Source: Psylliodes chrysocephalus | Taxonomy: Eukaryota > Arthropoda > Insecta > Coleoptera > Chrysomelidae | Length of the DNA: 64,000 nt | Reading direction: 5' to 3' | Assembly: GCA_927349885.1 (NCBI GenBank) | Contig: OV651817.1 | Location: 52,202,273 to 52,266,272, forward strand | Shown: positions 36,795-50,704 of the stretch, piece after piece | Position numbering within the stretch: the first letter of the stretch is position 1 | How the letters are laid out: every line of letters begins with the position of its first letter | The notes under the pieces: model-generated | What the model was told of the DNA's origin: nothing | What the model saw: only the letters and a program-made list of their open reading frames with translations | The model's database searches: none | Translations under genes and position numbers: made by a program

Positions 36795-37446
36795 TACATT
36801 CAATTTTAAACTTAAGCTTTATTTCAGCGTCCAATGAACTAGTTAGATTTTGGAGAAAGTCAGAACATCTGGGGGGTACTTTATGGGAGGCCGTTTTTAT
36901 ATTTTATGGAATATGTCTGTTATTTATGTTTGGAGAAGAAAATTGTTCAAATAAAAGTTAATTCTAATATTATTATCTATAATTTTTGCTTCATGTCAAA
37001 ATTTCCTAAAATAGTCCGTATTCGAGAAATTTGACAAAATGTGCCAAATTCTGATTTTTATGAAAATTGTTGAACTAAAAGTTGTTTGCGATATCGATCT
37101 CTATAATTTTTGTTTAAACATGATTTTTCTAAAATGGACCGTAATGGAAAAATTTGTAGGAAAAGTGCCGGCCTGAGGTTAACAGATTAGATTTTGGGCC
37201 GAGTCGGAACATCTGGGGGGTATTTTATGTGAGGACATTTTTAAGAAAATTCTTCAAATAAAAGTTACTTATAATATTATTCGCCATAATTCTTGTTTTA
37301 TACAAAATTTTTCTGAAATGGATTGTATTCGAGAAACTTGACAAAATGTGCAAAATTCTGATTTTCAAGAAAATTGTTAAACTAAAAATTGTTTACGATA
37401 AGTGTAAAATTTCATTTTTTAGTATTTTCGTTATCAATGAATATAT
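36795..37446 (+). mobile_element. HINE-like element, copy C (fragment)
   Basis: Two tandem units beginning GTCAGAACATCTGGGGGG (36857) and GTCGGAACATCTGGGGGG (37203). It begins at the block that follows the microsatellite in copy D and is cut off at 37446 before the 3' inverted repeat and hairpin. Confidence 0.75.
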
Positions 37447-37660
37447 ATACCGGGTGTCCGCGCGAAAACTTTAAATGGAATTATTTCTGGTGTTTTAAAA
37501 TATATCGACTTGAAATTTTGGAAGGTCATTAAGGAAGTAGGGGGTAAATTAATAGTGTACAAGATACCACTCCAACGTGATATCTGCCGCCCCCAGCCAC
37601 CCCCGGTTTGAAAGTTTAAATGACACCCTGTATTTTTTTTACATATTCTGAAAGAGCGTA
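37447..37660 (+). repeat. MITE fragment (ACCGGGTGTCCGCGCGAAAA end)
   Basis: Starts TATACCGGGTGTCCGCGCG and has an inverted-type end GACACCCTGTATTTTT near 37620, a partial terminal match. It separates HINE-like copy C from the 10-bp array. Confidence 0.4.
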
Positions 37661-37734
37661 GTTTTTTAGTATCTCTATGTGAAAAAATTACTTAATAACA
37701 TAATGAACTTTGAAAGATATTTACAGCTAAAGGT

Positions 37735-39866
37735 TTTTTATTTATTTTTATTTATTTTTATTTATTTTTATTTATTTTTATTTATTTTTATTTATTTTTA
37801 TTTATTTTTATTTATTTTTATTTATTTTTATTTATTTTTATTTATTTTTATTTATTTTTATTTATTTTTATTTATTTTTATTTATTTTTATTTATTTTTA
37901 TTTATTTTTATTTATTTTTATTTATTTTTATTTATTTTTATTTATTTTTATTTATTTTTATTTATTTTTATTTATTTTTATTTATTTTTATTTATTTTTA
38001 TTTATTTTTATTTATTTTTATTTATTTTTATTTATTTTTATTTATTTTTATTTATTTTTATTTATTTTTATTTATTTTTATTTATTTTTATTTATTTTTA
38101 TTTATTTTTATTTATTTTTATTTATTTTTATTTATTTTTATTTATTTTTATTTATTTTTATTTATTTTTATTTATTTTTATTTATTTTTATTTATTTTTA
38201 TTTATTTTTATTTATTTTTATTTATTTTTATTTATTTTTATTTATTTTTATTTATTTTTATTTATTTTTATTTATTTTTATTTATTTTTATTTATTTTTA
38301 TTTATTTTTATTTATTTTTATTTATTTTTATTTATTTTTATTTATTTTTATTTATTTTTATTTATTTTTATTTATTTTTATTTATTTTTATTTATTTTTA
38401 TTTATTTTTATTTATTTTTATTTATTTTTATTTATTTTTATTTATTTTTATTTATTTTTATTTATTTTTATTTATTTTTATTTATTTTTATTTATTTTTA
38501 TTTATTTTTATTTATTTTTATTTATTTTTATTTATTTTTATTTATTTTTATTTATTTTTATTTATTTTTATTTATTTTTATTTATTTTTATTTATTTTTA
38601 TTTATTTTTATTTATTTTTATTTATTTTTATTTATTTTTATTTATTTTTATTTATTTTTATTTATTTTTATTTATTTTTATTTATTTTTATTTATTTTTA
38701 TTTATTTTTATTTATTTTTATTTATTTTTATTTATTTTTATTTATTTTTATTTATTTTTATTTATTTTTATTTATTTTTATTTATTTTTATTTATTTTTA
38801 TTTATTTTTATTTATTTTTATTTATTTTTATTTATTTTTATTTATTTTTATTTATTTATTTTTATTTATTTTTATTTATTTTTATTTATTTTTATTTATT
38901 TTTATTTATTTTTATTTATTTTTATTTATTTTTATTTATTTTTATTTATTTTTATTTATTTTTATTTATTTTTATTTATTTTTATTTATTTTTATTTATT
39001 TTTATTTATTTTTATTTATTTTTATTTATTTTTATTTATTTTTATTTATTTTTATTTATTTTTATTTATTTTTATTTATTTTTATTTATTTTTATTTATT
39101 TTTATTTATTTTTATTTATTTTTATTTATTTTTATTTATTTTTATTTATTTTTATTTATTTTTATTTATTTTTATTTATTTTTATTTATTTTTATTTATT
39201 TTTATTTATTTTTATTTATTTTTATTTATTTTTATTTATTTTTATTTATTTTTATTTATTTTTATTTATTTTTATTTATTTTTATTTATTTTTATTTATT
39301 TTTATTTATTTTTATTTATTTTTATTTATTTTTATTTATTTTTATTTATTTTTATTTATTTTTATTTATTTTTATTTATTTTTATTTATTTTTATTTATT
39401 TTTATTTATTTTTATTTATTTTTATTTATTTTTATTTATTTTTATTTATTTTTATTTATTTTTATTTATTTTATTTATTTTTATTTATTTTTATTTATTT
39501 TTATTTATTTTTATTTATTTTTATTTATTTTTATTTATTTTTATTTATTTTTATTTATTTTTATTTATTTTTATTTATTTTTATTTATTTTTATTTATTT
39601 TTATTTATTTTTATTTATTTTTATTTATTTTTATTTATTTTTATTTATTTTTATTTATTTTTATTTATTTTTATTTATTTTTATTTATTTTTATTTATTT
39701 TTATTTATTTTTATTTATTTTTATTTATTTTTATTTATTTTTATTTATTTTTATTTATTTTTATTTATTTTTATTTATTTTTATTTATTTTTATTTATTT
39801 TTATTTATTTTTATTTATTTTTATTTATTTTTATTTATTTTTATTTATTTTTATTTATTTTTATTA
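37735..39866. repeat. 10-bp array (TTTATTTTTA)n, 2.1 kb
   Basis: About 213 nearly identical units, with phase slips near 38853 and 39470 and a degenerate right edge (39866-39955). The 731-codon Tyr/Leu/Phe/Ile frame is an artefact. Confidence 0.98.
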
Positions 39867-40029
39867 ATTTTTAATAATTTTATTTATTTTTAATTATTTA
39901 TATCTATTTATTTTTATTAATTTTGATTTCTTTTTATTTATTTTTATTATTTTGTTTTACGATACTTCCCATTTCTCCCCCCTCCTTAAAATGTAAAAAT
40001 TCAAAAACCATGAAATACGTCATTATTTA

Positions 40030-40430
40030 CTAATAATGATTAGCTACAATTCCAATTTTCAAGTTCCTACCTTTAAAAAACCGAAAGTCTCATACAAATT
40101 TTCATCTTCAGTTGGTTCCCTTAATGTATATTTGTGATAGGTAGCTACAATTCCAATTTTCAATTTCCTACCTTTAAAAAAAGCGATACCCCCTTACAAA
40201 CTTTCCCCTCTTTCTCCCCTTTACACCTTTCTTTCCTTTCTCCTCTTTCTTAAATTTCTCCCTTTTTTCCTTTCTCCCCTTTCACCCGTTTTCCCCTTAA
40301 AATATGAAAATCTAAAATTTATTTGTAATGAGTAGCTATAATTCCAATTTTCAAGTTCCTACCTTTAAAAAAACAGATACTTCCATAGAAACTTTTAACC
40401 CCCAGCTCCCCCTCAAAATAAAAAAATTCA
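40030..40430. repeat. Irregular tandem repeat (TAGCTAYAATTCCAATTTTC units)
   Basis: TAGCTA(C/T)AATTCCAATTTTCAA, then CCTACCTTTAAAAAA, occurs at 40042, 40142 and 40332, with pyrimidine-rich CCCC/CTTT spacers. It lies between the 10-bp array and HINE-like copy D. Confidence 0.7.
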
Positions 40431-40516
40431 AAAACCCTGAAACACGTCATTATTTATTTATGTTCAGAGTAGCTGTATGTCAAATTTTCATGTTTCACTA
40501 TTACTACGCAAAAAAT

Positions 40517-42222
<1,706 letters not shown>

Positions 42223-42229
42223 AATCATG

Positions 42230-42432
42230 TCTGTGAAAAACAAAACCGAATCTATCCTACGGGAACCGTATATTTTTCCGGGATAAAAAGTAGCCTATGT
42301 GCTATTCCAGACTAAATCTATCTTAATGCCAAATTTCATCCAGATTCGTTCAGCAGTTCTTGCGTGATTGAGCAACAAACATCCATCCATCCATCCATCC
42401 AAACGTTCGCATTTATATATTAGTAGGATTCT
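42230..42432 (+). repeat. RTE-like LINE/SINE 3' end with (CATC)n tail
   Basis: Contains CTACGGGAACCGTATATTTT, CGGGATAAAAAGTAGCCTAT, GCCAAATTTCATCCAGATTC, GTTCAGCAGTTCTTGCGTGA, then (CATC)5 and TTCGCATTTATATATTAGTA. This is a highly conserved 3' end found across insects and usually ascribed to RTE-type retroelements (from memory). It abuts HINE-like copy D. Confidence 0.7.
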
Positions 42433-43381
42433 ACGAGAGCATTGTCTTTATTTTCATCAGAGACCTTCCCCACACCCTATTTTTTCTTGCCAGCGGTTCT
42501 TCACATAAAATTTGAAACTTTTGCTGACATTTAATTCAGCACTTAAATACCAATTTCCTTCAACTTTTGCTATAGCCCACAACTTTTGAGATTAAGTTAA
42601 CTGCTACGACATTTTTAAAAATTTATTTCACAATAATTTTTAACAGCTTTTCAATTTGAATGCGTCGAGCGACTATGATGCAAAGTCTAAATAACACCGT
42701 TTAGTTTTGGCGTTCACAATTCAATTTTATCAACTGTTTCTGGGTTTACCGTAAAATTTTGTGTTTGAATTTAAGTTAATAGTTTTTTATTTAATGAAAT
42801 ATATTCAAAAAAATGTTTTTAGGACCTTTTTATTATGAACAATATGAGCACATAATCGCAAGTGACAATTTTCCCGCCTATACGACGAGCGTTAGGAGTC
42901 ACCGAAGAAGTAACTTCGTTAGAGTTGTAAATCTACGGACATTTATTTCCAGCATCATAATATGTAAGCGAAAGCTTGGAATTGGATTTCAAACACAAAT
43001 GATTTAATTTTCTAACGTTGGAAATTTTAGAAATGTGTATAATTCCCCCTGAAATGCGAATACGGTAGTGGAACGTACAATGGTTTTTACTCAATAAAAG
43101 TTTCTCACAGTATTCTGTTACAAATGGCAATGCAATAATAGATCGAGACTAATTAATTTCGTGCCATCATAGTCCCTCTGGATTTCATTGAATGAAAGAG
43201 TGTGCTAAAATATAATTATATAACGGAGAGCTTGTTAATTTATAATCAACATCGTTAGCAGCTGAACATGGAAACAGCTAGGGAATAAAAAAATCGGAAT
43301 GTTGCACATAAACGTAAAACTCTCCAATTAATACATATTATGGTAGGGAAGCCAGTGACACTTTTTACTTTCTGTACACAT
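42433..43381. other. Unassigned stretch between a LINE tail and the A-rich array
   Basis: No recognised protein or repeat. The frames at 42813-43007 and 42933-43130 are short and unsupported. Confidence 0.5.
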
Positions 43382-44105
43382 TAATAAAAATTAATTAATA
43401 AAAATTAATAAAAATTAATAAAAATTAATAAAAATTAATAAAAATTAATAAAAATTAATAAAAATTAATAAAAATTAATAAAAATTAATAAAAATTAATA
43501 AAAATTAATAAAAATTAATAAAAATTAATAAAAATTAATAAAAATTAATAAAAATTAATAAAAATTAATAAAAATTAATAAAAATTAATAAAAATTAATA
43601 AAAATTAATAAAAATTAATAAAAATTAATAAAAATTAATAAAAATTAATAAAAATTAATAAAAATTAATAAAAATTAATAAAAATTAATAAAAATTAATA
43701 AAAATTAATAAAAATTAATAAAAATTAATAAAAATTAATAAAAATTAATAAAAATTAATAAAAATTAATAAAAATTAATAAAAATTAATAAAAATTAATA
43801 AAAATTAATAAAAATTAATAAAAATTAATAAAAATTAATAAAAATTAATAAAAATTAATAAAAATTAATAAAAATTAATAAAAATTAATAAAAATTAATA
43901 AAAATTAATAAAAATTAATAAAAATTAATAAAAATTAATAAAAATTAATAAAAATTAATAAAAATTAATAAAAATTAATAAAAATTAATAAAAATTAATA
44001 AAAATTAATAAAAATTAATAAAAATTAATAAAAATTAATAAAAATTAATAAAAATTAATAAAAATTAATAAAAATTAATAAAAATTAATAAAAATTAATA
44101 AAAAT
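43382..44105. repeat. 10-bp array (AAAAATTAAT)n, 0.72 kb
   Basis: About 72 units with no interruption seen. Left edge after TACACATTAATAAAAATTAA, right edge at AAAAATTGAGTAC. Confidence 0.98.
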
Positions 44106-44643
44106 TGAGTACATACAGGTCCGGTATAAGCCATATATAAATGGAAAATAATAATTTAATATTTTAATTGAGTTAAATAAAATATCAAAATTAAATGTGT
44201 ATTTTTAAGTAAACGACATTTTTAAATGTATACGCCTTCAATCAAAAATAATATAGGCTAATACTCAAGTGTATACGTGTGTACTGGACATGAGATAATT
44301 TTACCCATTACTCCAGTTTTCTGTAATTAAACCAGCGGTAAAATAGATATTTGTGTACCTAGGCTGTGTTTTGGCCGAATTAGACATATGCGTTCGAGTC
44401 TAAGCTAGTTCTGGTTAAGTATAAGAGTAATAGGCAAGAAACGGATGTTCAGTCAAACATGACATCGAGATAGATGTCACATAAGCAGGTGTACTGAAGA
44501 TAAACTTTGCAGGACCAAGCATCAGATAGGTATAACACCTGATATTCTGAAAACCATGCATACTACACTGAATAAGAATGAATGGAAGTGTCCGAAGGAG
44601 GATAAAGGCAAAAAATAGACGGAACAGAGCTGAATAGATAGAT

Positions 44644-44750
44644 AAGTAATATTTTATCTATTCGGACGAAGCGCCTCATATAATTACGATCGAACTTCAC
44701 AAGTTTGATCGTGTAATTATATTCGGCGCTTCGTCCGAATAGATTACTTT
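44644..44750. repeat. Long hairpin (about 50-bp arms, 3-nt loop)
   Basis: AAGTAATA..CTATTCGGACGAAGCGCC..GATCGAACTT, CAC loop, then the inverse AAGTTTGATCGTG..GGCGCTTCGTCCGAATAGATTACTT. Two small indels and one mismatch otherwise. No coding content. Confidence 0.85.
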
Positions 44751-47216
44751 ATAATAACTTGGTAGGCTGTTTAAAGTTTCATTGTTTCAGGCTTAAGAAA
44801 TGTATCAAGGTTATACAGTATCTTCTTTGATATTTCCTAGAAAAACAAAATTTATTGTTTTTAAGCCTATGGTAAAAACAAGCAAAAATTTTATAAACAA
44901 TCTAACCTACTATGTAAACTGAAAAAGTATCTTTTTTAAGATTCTATGACGAGAAAGTAAAACAATTAATATATAATTATTTAATTATTGCTTCTGCAAA
45001 TCTGGGTTCTGTTGGAGGCCTGTTGTAAAAATTTATAAAAGCTTTCCACAGAATGTCTCCTGGAATAAAACAGAAAATCTAGCAGTACCTACCTATTTAT
45101 ACACCAGCGGCGCTGCTTTAATTATCTTTCTTAAACCAATTTGATGTATGGTTTAGGTTTCCACTTGTAGTATGGTGGTACACTGGCAATTAATAAAAAT
45201 TCCTCGTTTTCCTGATTTCAGCTATTCATTAATTATTATACTCTACTGTTTATGTACGATGCTCTAGCAGAGTAGTAGCGATTTAGATCCTAGAGGATTT
45301 TCTACGAAATAATACCAACTCCAATAAAAGTTTTAGAATCCCTCTGTTTTTACGTTTTTATGACCACTGGAACTAATATTTGGATCAAACTTGTGATTAC
45401 GATATTTTGTATTTTATTGGTTTGTTTGCATGGCCAGTTATTGTCAGGAAAATTAAGATTGTGGTCTTTTGAACTAACTGTTCCAGTGACAACTGTTCTG
45501 GCAAAATATTCAAATAATCCAGCACCTTTCAAAGATCTCAAGAAAAATTATAACGTGATTTTGTAGGCTTTAACTTAGACACATACCTTTTTGTGAAGCA
45601 TTTTACATTTATATCGGCTCCAATACGTTAGCTTTAGATATTAATAAAATATATTACTAACTACAATAACGAAAGCTTGTTCGTATAGCCAGCTGCGTTT
45701 TGTACAAAATTTATTACTTATGACGCCCCTGTCCTATAAACGTAAAATATTTTTTGATATTGAGTTTAGCATTGTATCACCTAGGCCTACCTCGAGTATA
45801 TTTTTTAGACTAAATCCTTGTTGGATAGTTTCTCCAATGAGTCGCCGATATGTGGGTGTCTGTGTGATTACCTCAAAAGTGAAGGTTGCCGTTAGAAACC
45901 AGGGTTGTGTTGGTCAGTAAGAGACAATCATTATTACTGAAGCCTTATTAATGATAATTTTTCTTAGTATATAAGACTATTGGGAAAGGAGGAAATGCAT
46001 AAGATTATATATATATTCTCCCAAAATATGGCGAAAAAACGTCTATTGCGACTGACTCTGGCTCTCGTGATTGACATATTTTTTAAGTTTTCGGTTTAAG
46101 TTGGATACAAATATAGTTCTATAGTAGGGGAGTTCCATCTTTTCTTGTTACGTATTTTATTAAATACTGACTTTTCTAACTCCCATATTCTGTTCCCAAA
46201 GAAGTCTGACAGGTATATGAAATGTAAGTGGAAAAGATGCGCATATAGGTACACTGTGCTTGAATCCACTAATTTTTTGATTCACACCATCTCCAAATCT
46301 TTAGCAAATATTATAATTAATATATTTATTGTATTAAGTCAAAAGAAAATGTATTTTTTATGGTAAATAAATATTATTATAACTTCATCCAGATATTTAT
46401 GATTTATAGATACCTACTGTCCTTTCTGTTTACTTACAAAAATATATAAAGTGGTAGTGGTTATCACACCTCATGAGTATATTTGCGGAATTACAATTTT
46501 AAGCAAGACATTTTAGGCCATAATAGAATGCAACAAACTATAAATGATTAAAATATGATATTCATATTATTAATAATTGTTATCTTATTCTTCTCCTAGA
46601 GCTAAAACTTTTTCTTTTTCTAAAGAATTGATGTATAAACGACTATATATTTTTCAGCTGGCATAGCAGATACCAGGAGATCAATAACAGGAGCAAAAAA
46701 CCTTATTTTACAATATTTAATTTTGTGACTGCTTTGTATTTATAACAGTGAAGGCTAACCCTAAACATTTATAATTTTTGATAGGAACTAAACCACTAAA
46801 CTATACTCGAAATCGAAAATAACAGTCAGGGACGTCAGTCCCTAGTTCAAAAACAACGCAACAAGAGCGGCTGAAAATAATATGTAATATTCTATTTCAG
46901 CAAAATTCGATGATCTACCAATAGAAACCTAGTATGAAACTGCTTTACCGAGATGAATAAACGTCATGTCATTGCAAAACCTATTAAATACCTATTCGCA
47001 AGTGACGTCAATTTCGCATGCGAAAACGAATCGAGTAAGTCAAAAATACAGTTTAGGTAAAAGTATACGTTTTCGCATACGACAGGGTGGCGAATGATTC
47101 AAAAATTAACACATCTAACAAATCTAACAAATCTAACAAAAGGCGAGTTCGAATAGTCAGGGGCTGGAGCGGGAAAAAAGCAGAGTTTTTTAGGGTGCTT
47201 TTAAATGACATTTATA
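44751..47216. other. Unassigned AT-rich stretch
   Basis: Holds the possible exon at 45353-45541. AATCTAACA triplication at 47107-47139 is a small tandem repeat. No other feature. Confidence 0.5.
45353..45541 (-). CDS. Possible exon or protein remnant (63 codons)
   Basis: The minus strand from 45541 reads MRSLKGAGLFEYFARTVVTG then TVSSKDHNLNFPDNNWPCK. It looks protein-like (balanced composition, W/C/P/G content) in otherwise noisy DNA. A TTTTTCTTGAG acceptor-like run precedes it. I cannot name it. The + strand frame over the same bases has a signal-peptide-like start and cannot be excluded. Confidence 0.25.
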
Positions 47217-48711
47217 GGGCCCTATTCAGTAATTTATCGTTTATGGACGACATCGCTAAGCTAACGACAGTTCAACCAACGACTTTTATAACGATAATTT
47301 TTAAAACTCTATTCAATAACAAAGTCGTTAGGTTGTTTCTAGTTACCAAATCTGAAGGATGATTTCTAGTAAGTTGGTATTATAATTTAGTGTTTTGTGA
47401 TAAAAGAACGTATGTTGATGATTATACCGGGTGTTTAAATTAAAGTGTTACAGTTAAATATCGCCGAAAATATGCATTTTATAAAAAAAAGTATCAGACA
47501 AAAGTTTTATAGTTTTTTAGGGGAAACATTTTGGCTAAATTAATTTTTTTATAGCTGACCATAATATGGCCATATCGAGGTGGATTTTTTTTTTAAATTG
47601 GAACCCTATTTTTTACATAGGTATTCTTAGAGTTCATAAAAAAATAAGAAACTTCTAATGGAAATAATTTTTTATTGGACTTTTATTGAGAAACACCTAC
47701 TTGAAAATTTTGCTGCGCGAAAAAAAAGTTGGCCATATTATGGTTAGCTATAAAAAAACGATTTTAGCCAAAATGTGTTCCCCAAAAAACTATAAAACTT
47801 TGTTTTTTTTTATAAAAGGCGGTATTTAACTGTAACACTTTAATTTGAAAACCCGGTATACTTGACAATTTTTGGAAAATAAAAATAAAAATTCTACCAG
47901 TAGATATATTCATTTGTTTTTCAGAATATAATAATTATTGTTCTTAACCTACAATACGATCAGGGGGTTGATTCTCGATTCGTAGGAATTCTGTTTCTCG
48001 CGGGCCATTTTTGCTGGTCGTATTGTATGTAGGGTTTATTTAAATGAGTATGGATATGGATATATTAAAAAAAACTGAGAACTATTCCAAAAAAATACAA
48101 AAAACAAGTTGTATTTATTGGATTTGAAAGACAATCCAAATTTGATACTATCAATCCTTTTTCCTGATTATCTTTTCTGTTGATGTCATCGGCTTCGACA
48201 ACTCAGGCCATTAGCTTCGTTTTCTGTGTAGGTTACGGAGAAGTATTATTATAATAGGTATTTCCATAATATAGGTTTTGTTACTGTTTCGCAGTGCTAC
48301 TTTAGGAACAGCACTGTTAATAAGAATCCAATAGTAAATGGTCGAATGGGCAATCCTAACTTTGAATCAGATTTAGTTTTAAAATAATTAAATAAATTAG
48401 AAAAAAATTCCTTACAAATTGTACTTGCTATTAATATTAGATGGCAATTTAGTTGAAAAATTTATAAAAAACTGCTTTTATTATTTAGAACACATCCTTG
48501 CTCACGATGAAAAATGAGAGGGAATGGAAAACTCACTATAACGACACTTCATATTATTAACGACAGCTCTGTGGCTATCGTTGATGAACGACAATTTTAC
48601 AACCATATTTGTCTATTTTCAACGACAATCGTTGTCTACTGAATAAGAAAAGTCGTCTGTGAACGATTATCGTCTATTAACGACGTCGTTCAGAGTTACT
48701 GAATAGGCCCC
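47217..48711. mobile_element. Harbinger-like TIR element (GGGCCCTATTCAGTAA ends)
   Basis: The left end GGGCCCTATTCAGTAA pairs with TTACTGAATAGGCCCC on the right. The flanks ATA and TTA are one mismatch from a 3-bp Harbinger-type duplication. The ends share TTATCG and ACGAC(A/G) motifs inside. No transposase is visible, and it contains a nested foldback at 47427-47856. Confidence 0.6.
47427..47856. mobile_element. TA-flanked foldback (CCGGGTGTTTAAATTAAAGTG ends)
   Basis: Arms of about 190 bp share TTAAAGTGTTACAGTTAAATA, AAACTATAAAA(C/T)TTT, AACATTTTGGCTAAA(A/T) and CTAACCATAATATGGCCA-like sequence. TA lies on both sides. It is inserted in the Harbinger-like element. Confidence 0.85.
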
Positions 48712-49202
48712 TTAAGCGTGTTAAACTGTCACTAATTGGACTAAACCATACTAAACCGAAGCTATATCAAGCTAGCGGGCACTCTGTGGCGGCACCATTC
48801 AAGACCTGGCGGGTTTTTTGTAGCTTTTTTGTTACACTATTTGCAAATTTGTAGCTTAGCCCAGGTCCGAAAAAACAGCGGATCCGCTAGCTTGAATTTC
48901 TATAAATTGCATAGTAGCGGCACAGATTCAGACCCAGCTGGTTTTTCGTAACTTTTTTGTAGCTTTTTTGTTACGCTAGTCTCCCTTTTGTAGCTTGTAC
49001 TGAACCTGAGAAAAGCGCGGATCCGCTAGCTTAGCGGATATTTGTAGCGGCTCCAGCCCGGACCCGGCTCATTTTTTGTAGCTTTTTTGTTACGCCTGTC
49101 TCGATTTCGTTGCGAGGCCTGAACGTGAGTAATAATCGTTTCTCCATGAGCGTGAGAGAAAAGTGTGTTAATTTAAAATCAAGTTTCGGCCTCTAAAAGT
49201 AA

Positions 49203-49672
49203 TGTTATGTGAGCCATTTCATTATTCAGTCATGCTCTAACCCTACAAGTTCCTCTCTGTCTTATTTGGCCTTTAAGGCTCAACTTGTCCGATTATTATA
49301 CATAATTAAACCCCTTAAGACCAAACCTATGGGACGACTATGGCGGAGGTGATTTCGATGATGTTCGAGAAAGGACGAGATAATATTTCTAGACTGTTCG
49401 AAATATTTCTAGTTTGGTGGAGAAGCTTCTTGACTCCAGCAAATTTTAGAAATTTGTATATAAATATTGGTGGATGAGCCATCAGAGTCAGTATTATATG
49501 AACAGTGAAGATAAATAGTAATTAGTAGATAGACAGTGGTGAATATAAATAGTGATCAGTTTAAAGACATTCGAAGTATATATAAATTAGAATAATTGTG
49601 TTATAAAATAAATAAGTGTTTAAATAAATTATTAATAAATAAACTGTTGTTTGAAAATAAACAAACATCACA
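49203..49672 (+). mobile_element. Solo LTR (470 bp), GTAA target duplication
   Basis: Begins TGTTATGTGAGCC and ends AACATCACA, flanked by GTAA at 49199-49202 and 49673-49676. The opposite arm of the host foldback keeps the empty site (AAGTAATATGTG, complement near 50985), which fixes the insertion point. It contains TATATAAATATTGG and late AATAAA motifs as expected of an LTR. The family (Gypsy or BEL type) is not determined. Confidence 0.75.
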
Positions 49673-49996
49673 GTAATATGTGCAACTCGATAGTGTGACT
49701 ATCTGTTGCTAGATGGCATCATTATTGCATTTCACGAATTATGGCCATCTTCCATCCAATATATTTTTGAGAAATTTAGATAATATAATATCAAAATCGG
49801 ACATTTTCAACGGTATGTATATTAATTATTTGTCCGATATTAATGTAAAATGTAAAATACATATTGACAAGATTATTAAAATTTTTGTATGCCGGACGCC
49901 ACTATTTTCCCGATCGGGCGTTTTCGGTTATTTTTACTGCTAAAAACTTACTGCTAACATCACACCGGTGGTAATAGCTACCAAGCAATTACCTAT

Positions 49997-50704
49997 ATAC
50001 AGGGTGTTCCATCTCAGACGAGCCACCCCGTATAGTTCTTATCCCATAGTAATTGGAAAAATTTCCCGAAACACGTCTGATGATTTTCTTTGGGGGACAT
50101 CTTTTGACGTGTATATATTATTCAAAATTGAATAGGGAAGAGGGGTTGGGTGATACTTCATTTGTATAAGGTCCTGAAAGCCTCTTTACAACGCTGTATG
50201 AAAAAAATCACATTCTTAAAAAAAATCAATTGTTTTATCATGCTTACAATCAAAAAAATCAAAACTGCGTTTTTAAATGAAATGTTCAATTTGTCTTCCA
50301 TTGTCTTCCATGCAATAATAAATTCTCTCGAACTAATAAATAAAAAAAAATCAAAACATTTTCTTATCTTGCCTTCATTTTTTGCTCTTAGAAGGTGTTT
50401 ATCACGTTTCTTCGATCATTTGATGTGATAAAACAATTGATTTTTTTTAAGAATGTGATTTTTTTCATACACCGTTGTAAAGAGGCTTTCAAGACCTTAT
50501 ATGATGTATCACTCAACCCTTATTCTTCCCTATTCCATTTTGAGGGGTTGAAGCGCCCTCTCATAGGGGGTTGCTGATTCAAGCCTCAAATATACGTCAA
50601 AAGATGTCCCCCAAAGAAAATCATCCGACGTGTTTCGGGAAATTTTTCCAATTACTATGGGATAAATATACTGGGTGGCTCGTCTGAGATGGAACACACT
50701 GTAT
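49997..50704. mobile_element. TA-flanked foldback at the centre of the larger foldback
   Basis: Ends TATACAGGGTGTTCCATCTC and complement, arms of about 300 bp sharing AGACGAGCCACCC, AATTTCCCGAAACACGTC, GATTTTCTTTGGGGGACATC and TGAAAAAAATCACATTCTTA. The small frames inside mirror each other across the palindrome and are not genes. Confidence 0.87.

Noticed and set aside
37679..39874. 731-codon Tyr/Leu/Phe/Ile frame
   Set aside because: Product of the 10-bp T-rich array; no non-repetitive protein sequence beyond a 19-residue edge.
47087..47362. 91-codon frame starting MANDSKINTSNKSNKSNK
   Set aside because: Runs from a small tandem repeat across a Harbinger-like terminal repeat; composition changes at the boundary.
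50150..50577. 92- and 60-codon frames
   Set aside because: They mirror each other across the centre of a foldback element.
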